From contig CAISWS010000058.1 in the NCBI GenBank assembly GCA_903889265.1, positions 1 to 36,259 on the forward strand: a stretch of DNA of 36,259 bases, given 5' to 3'. Each line of letters opens with the position of its first letter. Position 1 is the stretch's first letter. This DNA is from an uncultured Bacteroidota bacterium. GTDB taxonomy: Bacteria; Bacteroidota; Bacteroidia; Chitinophagales; LD1. The position numbers and the translations under genes are program-made. Below, one piece after another: positions 1-9,415 of this stretch. The notes beneath the pieces were generated by a model. It did no database searches and was not told the origin of the DNA. It was given only the letters and a program-made list of their open reading frames with translations.

Positions 1-1265
1 GCTACTCCTTCTTTAACAAGCGTTAGTGCCTCATTGGCTTTTACCAGCGCTTCGTAATGGCGGAGGTTGGTGATGATGGTATCTTGTGTGCCTAGTTGTT
101 TTGAGTCTGTTACCAGTTGGTAGAGTTTTTCTTTCAGGACAGGCAGATTGTAGTGGGTGTTGGCAGAGATAAATACCAGTTCGGGGAAATGGTGTTTGCC
201 CCGGGTAAATTCAATAGCGTTGTAAAAGCGCGAGGTTTTTTTCCAGTCGGCTTTGTCTACTTTGTTGCCTACTATAAGGCCGGTGAAGCCGGTTAATTCA
301 AGTTCGTGCAGTTCCTGTAGTAATTCCTGCGGGGTGGTTTTGTTTACATCGAACAAATAAATGTAAACGGCAGATTGGCGCAGTTTTTCCATGGTGCGCT
401 CTACGCCTTGTTGCTCTATGGCATCGGTAGTTGCGCGTATGCCCGCAGTATCAATGAACCTGAACTGGATGCCGTTAATGTTCATTACTTCCTCAATGGT
501 ATCGCGGGTGGTGCCGGGTATTTCTGAAACAATGGCGCGTTCTTCGTTCAGTAATGCGTTGAGCAGGGTTGATTTACCCGCATTGGGTTTACCCGCAATT
601 ACGGTGTTAACGCCGTTTTTTATTACGTTGCCCAGTTTGAATGATTCGGCCAGTGGTTGCAGCAGTGCCTGTATGCGGCCTATCAGTGCAATCAGTTGTT
701 CGCGGTTGGCAAACTCTACGTCTTCTTCGCTGAAGTCGAGCTCCAATTCAATGAGGGAAGCAAAGTTAAGCAGTTGTGTGCGCAGGTCTTTTATCTGGTT
801 GCTGAAACCACCGCGCATTTGCTGCAGGGCCAGTTGCTGGGATGCTGAGGAGGAGGAGGCAATTAAATCGGCCACTGCCTCTGCCTGCGAAAGGTCTATA
901 CGGCCATGCATAAAGGCGCGCAGGGTAAACTCGCCGGGCTTGGCCGAACGGGCGCCTTTTTGTATTAACAACCGGATTATCTGTTCGGCAACAAAGGGCG
1001 AGCCGTGGCAGGAGATTTCAACCACATCTTCGGTTGTAAAACTTTTGGGGGCTTTGAAGAGGCTTACCATTACCTCATCCAATACTTTATTGTCATCTAC
1101 AATATGACCGTAATGGATGGTGTGGGACTTTTGTTGAGTTAAATCTTTGCCCTGAAAAACGGATTGTGCAATTGCAATGGCTTGGGAGCCGGATAAGCGT
1201 ATAACGCCGATGGCGCCAACACCCTGTGCGGTGGCAAGTGCAACTATGGTATCATTGGTAATCAC
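1..1265 (-). CDS. mnmE: tRNA uridine-5-carboxymethylaminomethyl(34) synthesis GTPase MnmE (TrmE), C-terminal part cut by window edge
   Basis: Reverse-strand reading from a GTG at 1265: VITNDTIVALATAQGVGAIGVIRLSGSQAIAIAQ...; G1 motif AGKPNAGKSTLLNALLNEERAIVSEIPGTTRDTIEE, FIDTAGIR and NKVD. Not in the ORF track because it runs off the window start. Confidence 0.95.
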   Translation of the reverse strand, partial: MITNDTIVALATAQGVGAIGVIRLSGSQAIAIAQSVFQGKDLTQQKSHTIHYGHIVDDNKVLDEVMVSLFKAPKSFTTEDVVEISCHGSPFVAEQIIRLLIQKGARSAKPGEFTLRAFMHGRIDLSQAEAVADLIASSSSASQQLALQQMRGGFSNQIKDLRTQLLNFASLIELELDFSEEDVEFANREQLIALIGRIQALLQPLAESFKLGNVIKNGVNTVIAGKPNAGKSTLLNALLNEERAIVSEIPGTTRDTIEEVMNINGIQFRFIDTAGIRATTDAIEQQGVERTMEKLRQSAVYIYLFDVNKTTPQELLQELHELELTGFTGLIVGNKVDKADWKKTSRFYNAIEFTRGKHHFPELVFISANTHYNLPVLKEKLYQLVTDSKQLGTQDTIITNLRHYEALVKANEALTLVKEGV

Positions 1266-1323
1266 GGAGGCAAATTAAAGGAAGTTTTGGCGATGGGTGC
1301 TGGCCGAAGCAAGAGAATGGCAT

Positions 1324-1647
1324 CTATTTTTCAATAATGTAGGCCTTATGCTTTTCCATTCCATCAAGTTGTGTTTTGAACGAGGGGAGAAAAGTTACTA
1401 ATTCTTCAAGTTTGCTGCTGTTGCTGTCAAGTACCACAATTGTAATTGGGTATTTGTCTAAATTTTGCTGAAATATTAGCTTTTTATCAATAGTTATCAA
1501 TACATCAAAGCCATTTTCAACGGATAATGTCATTAACCTACCGTTTTTAATACCGCTCCAGCCTAATTCTCTAACGGTAGTAACCTTAAATTCAGTCAGG
1601 TGTTTTTTCAGGCGCTTAGTTATACACTCGTCAAGCAAAATTTTCAT
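1324..1647 (-). CDS. DUF5615 PIN-like toxin component
   Basis: 107 aa MKILLDECITKRLKKHL...VTTVRELGWSGIKNGRLMTLSVENGFDVLITIDKKL; LLDE...D pattern of the DUF5615/PIN-like family; overlaps the upstream DUF433 gene. Confidence 0.8.
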   Translation of the reverse strand: MKILLDECITKRLKKHLTEFKVTTVRELGWSGIKNGRLMTLSVENGFDVLITIDKKLIFQQNLDKYPITIVVLDSNSSKLEELVTFLPSFKTQLDGMEKHKAYIIEK

Positions 1648-1864
1648 TCAGGATGTGGCTTGAACTTTCAATTAATTTTTGTGACATCTCAAGAACTTTT
1701 ATAACCTGCTCTTTACTTACGCCTTCAAAGTCGTCAAGAAAAATTTCAATGGTATCACCGGTTTCCAGGTAATCAAAAAGATTTTTTATAGGAACACGGG
1801 TGCCAAAAAAAACAAGCGTTCCGCCTAAAATATCCGGGTCTATATTAATAACACGTCCATCCAT
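1631..1864 (-). CDS. DUF433 domain antitoxin-like protein
   Basis: 77 aa with ILGGTLVFFGTRVPIKNLFDYLETGDTIEIFLDDFEGVSKEQVIKVLE, the typical DUF433 'G.P.i.GTRvpv..l.dyl..G.si.eFL.dfp.vs.eqv' pattern. Confidence 0.85.
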   Translation of the reverse strand: MDGRVINIDPDILGGTLVFFGTRVPIKNLFDYLETGDTIEIFLDDFEGVSKEQVIKVLEMSQKLIESSSHILNENFA

Positions 1865-1886
1865 AGCAACAGTATTTATATTACTA

Positions 1887-1894
1887 CAAATTTA
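1887..1894 (-). promoter_or_regulatory. Candidate Bacteroidota -7 element TAAATTTG upstream of the DUF433/DUF5615 pair
   Basis: Reverse complement reads TAAATTTG (consensus TAnnTTTG), about 23 nt upstream of the ATG at 1864. No clear -33 TTG seen. Confidence 0.4.
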
Positions 1895-1925
1895 GAACAT
1901 TCCGGGCAGAACAGGAATAAAAGCA

Positions 1926-3824
1926 TTATCCCTGCGCAAACTCACTCAACTCCAGCCACCTCACTTCTTTAATCTCTAATAACAAAGTTACTTCGCCTAA
2001 GCGGGTAATCATTTTATTGAGTACTTCGTAAGGCTCGTTGCCGTGGTTTATTTTGTCGTTTAGTTCGGCTTTTTCTTTTTCTAAAGCGGGGATGTCTTTT
2101 TCCAAGGCTTCAAATTCAAATTTTTCCTTGAAGGATAGCTTTTGTTTGGGTTTAGCCGGTTGCGCTGCCTGTGGTTCAACTTTTGCGGAAGACGGTTCAG
2201 CTGTCATGCTGGTGCCGGGGTTGAGTTTTTTGTTTTTGTCTTTTGCTTTGCGCCATTCGGTGTAGTTGCCTGGGAAATCGTTTACTACGCCTTCGCCTTC
2301 AAATACAAAAAGGTGGTCCACGAGTTTATCCATAAAATACCGGTCGTGCGAAACGATGATGATGCAGCCTTGATATGATTCTAAAAAGTCTTCGAGGATG
2401 GCCAGGGTGATAAGGTCGAGGTCGTTGGTTGGCTCATCTAGTATCAGAAAGTTAGGATTGGCGAAGAGGATAGAAAGCAGTTGTAAACGCTTTTTTTCAC
2501 CACCGCTTAGTTTTGAAATGTAGGTGTATTGCTGGTCGGGCGTAAACTGAAAAAGTTCCAGGAATTTTCCGGCGGATACTTTGGTTCCATCGGCTAAAGG
2601 AAAATGCTCGGCGATGTCTTTTACAAATTCAATTACCCGCTTGTCTTCTTTTACTTCCAACCCTTTTTGACTGAAGTAGCCGAATACTACAGTTTCGCCG
2701 GTGTTGATTTTACCGGTGTCTGCTTTTTCGAGATCAAGGATGATGTTGAGGAAGGTTGATTTGCCTACGCCATTTCGGCCAATAATGCCGATGCGTTCGC
2801 CACGTTTAAAGGTGTAGTCAAAGCCTTTTAAAATTACCTTCTCACCATATTTTTTGTTCACCTTTTTTAACTCCAGAATTTTGCCACCCAGGCGCGACAT
2901 TTTTACGTGCAGCTCCAGCTTATCGTCTGCCTTTTTAGAGTTGGCCTTTTCTTCTACATCGTAAAATGCATCCTGGCGCGATTTTGATTTGGTGGTACGG
3001 GCCTTGGGTTGCTTGCGCATCCAGGCCAGTTCTTTGCGATAGAGGTTGCGGGCTTTATCAATAGAAGCTGACTCGCTTTCTTCACGTTCAAGTTTACGGG
3101 TGAGGTAGCTTTCAAAATCGCCTTTATGCAGGTATACCTGCTGGTTATCTATTTCAATTATTTCGTTGCAAACGTTATTTAAAAAGAACCTGTCGTGGGT
3201 TACCAGTAGCAGGGTGGTTTTGGGGCTTGAAAGGAATTCGGCCAGCCACTCAATCATTTCAAAATCGAGGTGGTTGGTGGGCTCATCCAATACGAGAAAA
3301 TTATGGCGGTCGCCGAAACTGATATCAATTAAAACCTTGGCCAGCGATAATCTTTTACGTTGTCCGCCGGACATAGAGCCAGCCTTTTGTTCAAGGTCGG
3401 TAATGTTCAGAGAGGTTAATATCTCTTTTACTGTGCTTTCAAAATTCCAGGCGTTCAGTTCATCCATTCTGCCCATCAGGCGATTGATTTCGTCATCGTC
3501 ATGATGGTTCATAGCCAGTTCATATTCGCGAACGGTATTAATAACCGGGTGGTTGTAACTGAGTATATTTTCAAGCACGGTTTTATCTTCCTGAAACTGC
3601 GGATTTTGGTCGAGGAATGAAACGCTGACGTCTTTGTTAATCCAGATTTTGCCTTCATCGGCTACATCTTTACCGGCCAGGATATTGAGCAGGGTGGTTT
3701 TGCCCGCACCGTTTTTGGCAACCAGGGCAATTTTATCGCCCTCTTCGATATTGAAAGTTATATTGGTAAAAAGCGGCTTTTCTACGAACGACTTAGTGAG
3801 GTTCTCAACGTTTACATGATGCAT
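1926..3824 (-). CDS. ABC-F family ATP-binding cassette protein (Uup-like)
   Basis: Two NBDs: GKNGAGKTTLLNILAG / SGGQRKRLSLAKVL...LDEPTNHLD and GRNGVGKSTFLNIIL / SGGEKKRLQLLSIL...LDEPTNDLD, with the C-terminal coiled-coil extension. Start set at the internal MHHVNVENL Met. Confidence 0.93.
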   Translation of the reverse strand: MHHVNVENLTKSFVEKPLFTNITFNIEEGDKIALVAKNGAGKTTLLNILAGKDVADEGKIWINKDVSVSFLDQNPQFQEDKTVLENILSYNHPVINTVREYELAMNHHDDDEINRLMGRMDELNAWNFESTVKEILTSLNITDLEQKAGSMSGGQRKRLSLAKVLIDISFGDRHNFLVLDEPTNHLDFEMIEWLAEFLSSPKTTLLLVTHDRFFLNNVCNEIIEIDNQQVYLHKGDFESYLTRKLEREESESASIDKARNLYRKELAWMRKQPKARTTKSKSRQDAFYDVEEKANSKKADDKLELHVKMSRLGGKILELKKVNKKYGEKVILKGFDYTFKRGERIGIIGRNGVGKSTFLNIILDLEKADTGKINTGETVVFGYFSQKGLEVKEDKRVIEFVKDIAEHFPLADGTKVSAGKFLELFQFTPDQQYTYISKLSGGEKKRLQLLSILFANPNFLILDEPTNDLDLITLAILEDFLESYQGCIIIVSHDRYFMDKLVDHLFVFEGEGVVNDFPGNYTEWRKAKDKNKKLNPGTSMTAEPSSAKVEPQAAQPAKPKQKLSFKEKFEFEALEKDIPALEKEKAELNDKINHGNEPYEVLNKMITRLGEVTLLLEIKEVRWLELSEFAQG

Positions 3825-3872
3825 ATGGGCGCGAAAGTAACACAAAAAACGGCCGAAAGAGGGGTTTTCGGA

Positions 3873-3894
3873 GGGGTGAATAATTATTCGCCCC
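3873..3894. repeat. Near-perfect 22-bp palindrome GGGGTGAATAATTATTCGCCCC
   Basis: Self-complementary except one T/G pair; followed by CCCCTAC. Resembles the interspersed GTAGGGGCGAATAATTATTCGCCCCTAC-type palindromes seen in many bacterial genomes. Confidence 0.6.
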
Positions 3895-4004
3895 TACAGC
3901 GGTCCTGTATTGTCCTTAAAACCTTCCACTGCACACTATTGATGTTATAAGTGCATGGGGTATACGGAGAAATAGATATTCTTTTGTTGTAAAACTTAAA
4001 GGTA

Positions 4005-5477
4005 TTGTCGCCAGGGCTGATTTTAGGGGTTGTATTGGGCTACTTTGCATTGCTGCTGGTTATTGCGTTTTACACGGCGCGTGGAGCCACTAATGAGACT
4101 TTTTTTATTGGCAGGAAGAGTTCGAAATGGTACCTGGTGGCTTATGGTATGATAGGGACTTCGTTATCGGGCGTTACTTTTATGAGCGTGCCGGGAGGGG
4201 TTGGAAAGGGGCATTTTGCTTATATGCAGATTGTGATTGGCTATTTGCTGGGCTACCTGGTTATTGCCTTTATTTTAATGCCGCTTTATTACCGGCTTAA
4301 CTTAACTTCAATTTATACCTATTTGCAATCGAGGTTTGGCAATGTAGCCTATAAAACGGGGGCTACTTTTTTTTTGGTATCGAGGCTGTTGGGGGCATCT
4401 ATCCGCATCTTTTTAGTTTTAAATGTATTGCAGATTTTTATGCTGGATGGGTGGAACATTCCTTTTCCGGTTACCGTATTTGTAATACTGGCTATGATAT
4501 TGCTTTACACCTTTAAAGGAGGCGTAAAAACCATTGTATGGACAGATACACTGCAAACTACCTTTATGATACTGGCGCTGATTATTACGGTGTTTATTAT
4601 CCGCAACGAACTGCACTTATCTTTTGGTGAATTATACGCTTCGTTAAATCAAAAAGGGTACACCCAAATATTTGATACTGACTGGCGCTCGAAAGGGTTT
4701 TTTATTAAGCAAATTGTAAGCGGCATGTTTATTACCATTACCATGACCGGGCTTGACCAGGAGATGATGCAAAAAAATATAAGTGTACGCACCTTGGGTG
4801 AGGCGCAAAAAAATATGGTGGTTTTTAGTGTGATACTGCTTTTTGTAAATGCGCTTTTCCTTTTTCTGGGAGGCATACTTTACCTTTACCTGGCAGATAA
4901 AAATATTGCCATGCCTCCGCACCCGGATGATGTGTTTCCCACCATTGCCTTGCAATATTTATCGCCGGTAGCGGCACTTGTTTTTGTGGTGGGTTTGGTA
5001 TCGGCTTTGTTTCCGAGTGCTGATGGCGCTATTACGGCGCTTACTTCTTCATTTTGCATTGATATATTGGGATTAAAGCAGCGCGAAGATTTGGATGAAG
5101 AGCAAAAAGTGAATGTAAGAAGAAAGGTGCATTTAGGCGTGGCCTTCGCTTTTTTACTTGCTATTATTTTGTTCCGGATTGTAAGTACAGGTTCGGTAAT
5201 AACTGCCACGCTTAAAATTGCGGGGTATACTTATGGGCCGTTGCTGGGGTTATTTGCTTTTGGTATTTTATCAAAGCGCTCAATAACCGGTGGGCTGGTA
5301 CCGGTGGTTTGTATTGCTGCACCGGTAATTACCTATCTGCTGGATACATTTTCTACCAACCTGTTTTTCGGTTATCAAATGGGGTTTGAGGTTTTGCCGG
5401 TAAACGGCCTTATAACCTTTACGGGATTATTCATTATTTCAAATACAAGGCCCCCTGCAGTATTATATAGCAGTTAA
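4005..5477 (+). CDS. Sodium:solute symporter (SSS) family transporter
   Basis: 490 aa multi-TM protein; FFIGRKSSKWYLVAYGMIGTSLSGVTFMSVPGG, GGVKTIVWTDTLQTTFMI, GLDQEMMQKNISVRT, LVSALFPSADGAITALTSSFCIDI. Apparent TTG start. Confidence 0.9.
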   Translation: MSPGLILGVVLGYFALLLVIAFYTARGATNETFFIGRKSSKWYLVAYGMIGTSLSGVTFMSVPGGVGKGHFAYMQIVIGYLLGYLVIAFILMPLYYRLNLTSIYTYLQSRFGNVAYKTGATFFLVSRLLGASIRIFLVLNVLQIFMLDGWNIPFPVTVFVILAMILLYTFKGGVKTIVWTDTLQTTFMILALIITVFIIRNELHLSFGELYASLNQKGYTQIFDTDWRSKGFFIKQIVSGMFITITMTGLDQEMMQKNISVRTLGEAQKNMVVFSVILLFVNALFLFLGGILYLYLADKNIAMPPHPDDVFPTIALQYLSPVAALVFVVGLVSALFPSADGAITALTSSFCIDILGLKQREDLDEEQKVNVRRKVHLGVAFAFLLAIILFRIVSTGSVITATLKIAGYTYGPLLGLFAFGILSKRSITGGLVPVVCIAAPVITYLLDTFSTNLFFGYQMGFEVLPVNGLITFTGLFIISNTRPPAVLYSS

Positions 5478-5503
5478 ACCTTATTATCAACCAAAACAAA
5501 GTT

Positions 5504-6202
5504 ATGACTAAAAAGAAGAAGGTTAAAAAGAAAAGCTGGGCTGAATTACGTGCAGACTCGAGTTGGCGCATGTTTAAAATAATGAGCGAGTTTGTGGATG
5601 GCTTTGAGAAAATGGAACAGTTTGGGCCGTGTATATCCATTTTTGGCTCGGCGCGAACTAAACCCGGCCACCCGCATTATAAAATGGCGGAACAGATTGC
5701 CGGACACCTGGCTAAAGAAGGCTTTGGTATTATAACCGGTGGCGGGCCCGGCATTATGGAGGCAGGTAACAAGGGCGCAAAAGAGGCCAAGGGAAGCTCG
5801 GTTGGGTTGCACATTGAACTGCGCATGGAGCAGGACTGGAACGATTACATTGATGCCGATAAGCTGCTGATATTTAAATACTTTTTTGCGCGTAAGGTTA
5901 TGTTTATACGCTATGCGCAGGCGTTTATTTTTATGCCGGGTGGCTGGGGTACTATGGATGAAACTTTTGAAGTTTTGACGCTGATACAAACCAATAAGGT
6001 AGATAAGGTGCCGGTTATTTTTGTGGGGCAGGAATACTGGAAGGGCTTGCTGGACTGGATGAAGGATACTATGATACGGGAAAAGTATATAAACCCTGAA
6101 GACCTGAAACTTTTTCACGTTACTGACGACCCGAAAAAGGTGGTAAAAATTATTGATGATTTTTACAAGAAGCAGGAGTTGAGGCCGAATATGAGGCTGT
6201 AG
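5504..6202 (+). CDS. TIGR00730/LOG-family Rossmann-fold protein
   Basis: Signature GGGPGIMEAGNKGA ... FMPGGWGTMDETFEVLTLIQT. Confidence 0.92.
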   Translation: MTKKKKVKKKSWAELRADSSWRMFKIMSEFVDGFEKMEQFGPCISIFGSARTKPGHPHYKMAEQIAGHLAKEGFGIITGGGPGIMEAGNKGAKEAKGSSVGLHIELRMEQDWNDYIDADKLLIFKYFFARKVMFIRYAQAFIFMPGGWGTMDETFEVLTLIQTNKVDKVPVIFVGQEYWKGLLDWMKDTMIREKYINPEDLKLFHVTDDPKKVVKIIDDFYKKQELRPNMRL

Positions 6203-6220
6203 TTTTTGGTGCCAATACAT

Positions 6221-6251
6221 TTTACCACAAAGGCGCAAAGGACGCAAAGGA
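6221..6251. repeat. Short interspersed-looking element ACCACAAAGGCGCAAAGGACGCAAAGG
   Basis: Tandem GGCGCAAAGGACGCAAAGG between two genes; same style as intergenic CACAAAGGCACAAAG-type repeats of Bacteroidota (recollection, not searched). Confidence 0.35.
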
Positions 6252-6361
6252 AACAGCCGGAGTTTGTTTGTTATAAAAGCATTGATAACAGAAAAGGCCC
6301 TGGGATTTAGAATGTTGCAAAAACTATGATTTCACTTTAAATTTAACTGGTTTTATTTTTG

Positions 6362-8077
6362 ATGAAATCTCTTGCCTCTTACATATTTTTATTTCTGCAT
6401 TCCTGGCTTCAGCCACAAGCTGAGGTTAAACTGTACCCACAAAACTATTTTAAACCGCCGCTGGATATTCCATTGCTTTTGGCGGGCAATTTTGGTGAGC
6501 CCCGTACCGGGCATTTTCATGCAGGGTTGGATATACAAACCAGGCAGGTTGAGGGTTTGCCGGTTTACGCGGCGGCGGATGGGTATGTGTCGCGCATCAA
6601 TGTGTCAAGCGTTGGATATGGGAATGCACTTTATGTAACCCATCCCAATGGTTATGTTACGGTGTACGGGCATTTAAAAGAATTTACACCAGCGCTAATG
6701 AAACGGTTACGAAAGGAGCAATATGCCAAAAAATCTTTTGCGGTTGATATTGAGCTAAAGCCGGATGAATTTCCGTTAAAGCAAGGCGAGCAGATTGCTT
6801 ATAGCGGCAGTACAGGTAGTTCAGGTGGGCCGCACCTGCATTTTGAAATAAGGGATGCGGCAGAGAATCCGATAAACCCCTTATTATTTGGTTTTAAGCT
6901 TGCAGATGGGGCCAGGCCTTTGGTGAGTGATTTGAAGTTTTACCCTTTGGATAGCCTGAAATATAACTGCGATGGTTACCGGTGCAGGCTTAGCGGAAAA
7001 AACGGCCAGTTTGAGGTGCCCGGCGGGGTGATAAAACTAAACAGTGCCTCAGTTGGAGTAGCCCTTAACACTTATGATTTGATGGATAAATCAGAAAACC
7101 GTTTGGGGGTTTACAGCCTGAAGATGTATAAAGACGGGCAACTGTTGTATGCGTACAAGATGGACAAAATATCTTTTAAAGACAGCCGGTATGTACTGAG
7201 CCAGATTGACTACCCTATCTTTGTAAATGAAGACGAGCAGATGTTTCACCGGTGCTATGTTGAGCCGGGCAATAAATGCCCGGTTTATACTAACCTGGTT
7301 AACCGCGCCATTATTGATTTGAGTGATGGAGGTGTGCATGAAATAAAAATTGAGGCCGGGGATTTTTTTGGAAATATTTCGAATGTGCAATTTAAGGTGC
7401 AATATGATGCTAAAAGCACCCTGCTGAAGGATAATAACACCCCGCATTTAAAGCGATTTGATTACAGCCGGCCTAACGAGTTTTGGGATAAGGATATACG
7501 CCTATCGCTGCCAACAGACTGTTTATTTGATACCGTGTATTTCAATTATTCCGAAGCGCTTTCCACTAACGCGGACGTCTACTCCAGGGAGCACTTGTTG
7601 AGTAATGCCAATACCTGTTTTTTCGACTGGTTCGGTATTTCAATTAAAGCGGAGAGATTGCCGGAGCGGTTGAGGGATAAAGCAGTTGTTGTGTTTAAGG
7701 ATGCCAAGGGCAATGAATTTTCGAGGGGAGGTACATTTGATGGAGGTTTTATTAGTACAAAGGCACGGGAATTCGGGCTTTGCTATATTAAAGTTGATAC
7801 AGTGCCGCCTGTTATATTACCGGTTAATATTTACGCGGGTAAAAACATGCGTAAAAACAGAGCTATCCTTTTTAAGATAACGGATGAGCTATCCGGCATA
7901 AAGACTTTTAACACTTACCTGGACGGGGAATGGGTGGAAACTGATTATGATGCCAAATCATCCACCCTCATTCATTACCTGGATAGCAATATGAAGCCCG
8001 GTGAGCACCGGTTTAAGGTGGTTGCTGAAGATGAAAGGCATAATACTTCAGAGTATGTGGTAAAGTTTGGCATGTAA
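6362..8077 (+). CDS. M23 family (LytM) metallopeptidase
   Basis: Signal-like N-terminus; FGEPRTGHFHAGLDIQT, YVTHPNGYVTVYGHL and GSSGGPHLHFEIRD are M23 Zn-binding motifs. ATG at 6362 preferred over the TTG at 6359. Confidence 0.92.
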   Translation: MKSLASYIFLFLHSWLQPQAEVKLYPQNYFKPPLDIPLLLAGNFGEPRTGHFHAGLDIQTRQVEGLPVYAAADGYVSRINVSSVGYGNALYVTHPNGYVTVYGHLKEFTPALMKRLRKEQYAKKSFAVDIELKPDEFPLKQGEQIAYSGSTGSSGGPHLHFEIRDAAENPINPLLFGFKLADGARPLVSDLKFYPLDSLKYNCDGYRCRLSGKNGQFEVPGGVIKLNSASVGVALNTYDLMDKSENRLGVYSLKMYKDGQLLYAYKMDKISFKDSRYVLSQIDYPIFVNEDEQMFHRCYVEPGNKCPVYTNLVNRAIIDLSDGGVHEIKIEAGDFFGNISNVQFKVQYDAKSTLLKDNNTPHLKRFDYSRPNEFWDKDIRLSLPTDCLFDTVYFNYSEALSTNADVYSREHLLSNANTCFFDWFGISIKAERLPERLRDKAVVVFKDAKGNEFSRGGTFDGGFISTKAREFGLCYIKVDTVPPVILPVNIYAGKNMRKNRAILFKITDELSGIKTFNTYLDGEWVETDYDAKSSTLIHYLDSNMKPGEHRFKVVAEDERHNTSEYVVKFGM

Positions 8078-8306
8078 TACTGCAGGAAAAGGATTTGGCG
8101 CACTTATCTTATTGGTTAAAATAAACGGTACCTTACGGCGCCAACCATTAAAAATGTGTGTAAAAGCTTCTTAAATCGTTGCTGGATAATGGTTTCAGCG
8201 CAATTTGCCTTTTCAGACAATTGGTTAACGTATCCATAAAAGATATTACAGCAATCGAAATTTTATTTTCTTTGCGACCTGTAAAAACTAAAAACCAAAC
8301 AGTCCT

Positions 8307-9182
8307 ATGAAAAGAAAATATTTACTACTGTCGTTTGTTGCTGTAGCGCTACTTACTTTAATGAATACAACCAAGGTAAGTTCGAATAAAACCTTTGCCA
8401 GGCCGGGCTACTGCGGAGACCCTACCACCAGCCTGACCTGTGTTACCGGTGGTTGTCATGGTGGTAACCCACAGGCTGCTTCGTTGCAGAACGTACTGTT
8501 AAAAATTGGCCAGGATACTTTGAACCTGACAGATACTTTAAACAGTGCATTTCAATACGTGCCCGGACAAACTTATTATATAAACTTTAACGTTCTTGCC
8601 ACAGGTTATGCTTTTGGTTTTGAAACAGTAGCACTGGATGGTACCAATGCCCCGGCCGGTTCTTTTACCGTAACAAGCCCGCATACAGCGATACATGGTG
8701 GATACATGAGCCATAATATTGCTGCGCATGCATATAACAGCTGGCTTTTTCAATGGACTGCCCCGGCAACAAATGTTGGACCGGTAATTTTTTACTACGC
8801 GTTTAATTCAGCCGATAGCGCAATTTTTGGCAATTACGTAAGTGCAGTGCCAGACAGCAACATTTTTGTTGGTACCGTTGTAATCAACGAAAAGAATGGT
8901 GTAGGAATTAACGAAGTGGCTGGTAAAGTTTCTTCAGTTCAGGTTTATCCAAATCCTGTAAGTGGTACTTTCCTTCTTTCTTTTGATGCTTTAACTTCAG
9001 GCAATGCCTCTGCATCACTTTACTCGGTAGATGGCAAGCTTTGCAAGCAATTATTTAACGAAGGCGTGAACGGCGGAACTTTCACCCGTTCATTTGATGT
9101 ATCGTCTGTTTCGGCTGGCATATACTTTGTTAAGTTGAATGTAGACGGAGGAACTGTTACCAAGAAGATAATTGTTCAATAA
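8307..9182 (+). CDS. Secreted choice-of-anchor (Reeler-like) domain protein with T9SS type A sorting domain
   Basis: Signal peptide; CGDPTTSLTCVTGGCHGGNPQ (CX4CH) near the N-terminus; YVPGQTYYINFNV...; C-terminal VYPNPVSGTFLLSF...AGIYFVKLNVDGGTVTKKIIVQ. Confidence 0.82.
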   Translation: MKRKYLLLSFVAVALLTLMNTTKVSSNKTFARPGYCGDPTTSLTCVTGGCHGGNPQAASLQNVLLKIGQDTLNLTDTLNSAFQYVPGQTYYINFNVLATGYAFGFETVALDGTNAPAGSFTVTSPHTAIHGGYMSHNIAAHAYNSWLFQWTAPATNVGPVIFYYAFNSADSAIFGNYVSAVPDSNIFVGTVVINEKNGVGINEVAGKVSSVQVYPNPVSGTFLLSFDALTSGNASASLYSVDGKLCKQLFNEGVNGGTFTRSFDVSSVSAGIYFVKLNVDGGTVTKKIIVQ

Positions 9183-9260
9183 CGAACTGATACCCTGGCT
9201 TTTGAAGCACGTAAGTTCTTCAGATGGATGGGGTTTTATCAAGCTGTTGGTATTGAATCT

Positions 9261-9300
9261 CCCGTTTGTTCCGGCAAAGAAGTTGGCCGGAACAAACGGG
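9261..9300. repeat. Perfect 15-bp inverted repeat (CCCGTTTGTTCCGGC - 10 nt - GCCGGAACAAACGGG)
   Basis: Read directly; arms 9261-9275 and 9286-9300. Downstream of the 8307 gene; no adjoining T-tract. Confidence 0.85.
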
Positions 9301-9415
9301 GTACCAATAATTTTAGCGCAAAAATGCGTTTAGCTGATATCAGTAGTTCCGGGGGGGTATAGTAAGCCAGGATTAATTGCCATTGCTTTAAATAATAATT
9401 AAGGAGTTGAATTGC

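Noticed and set aside
391-1107. 238-aa plus-strand ORF (and nested 657..848)
   Set aside because: Antisense shadow of mnmE, which reads clearly on the minus strand.
5546-6247. 233-aa minus-strand ORF
   Set aside because: Antisense to the well-supported LOG-family gene; His/Leu/Phe-rich product unlike a real protein.
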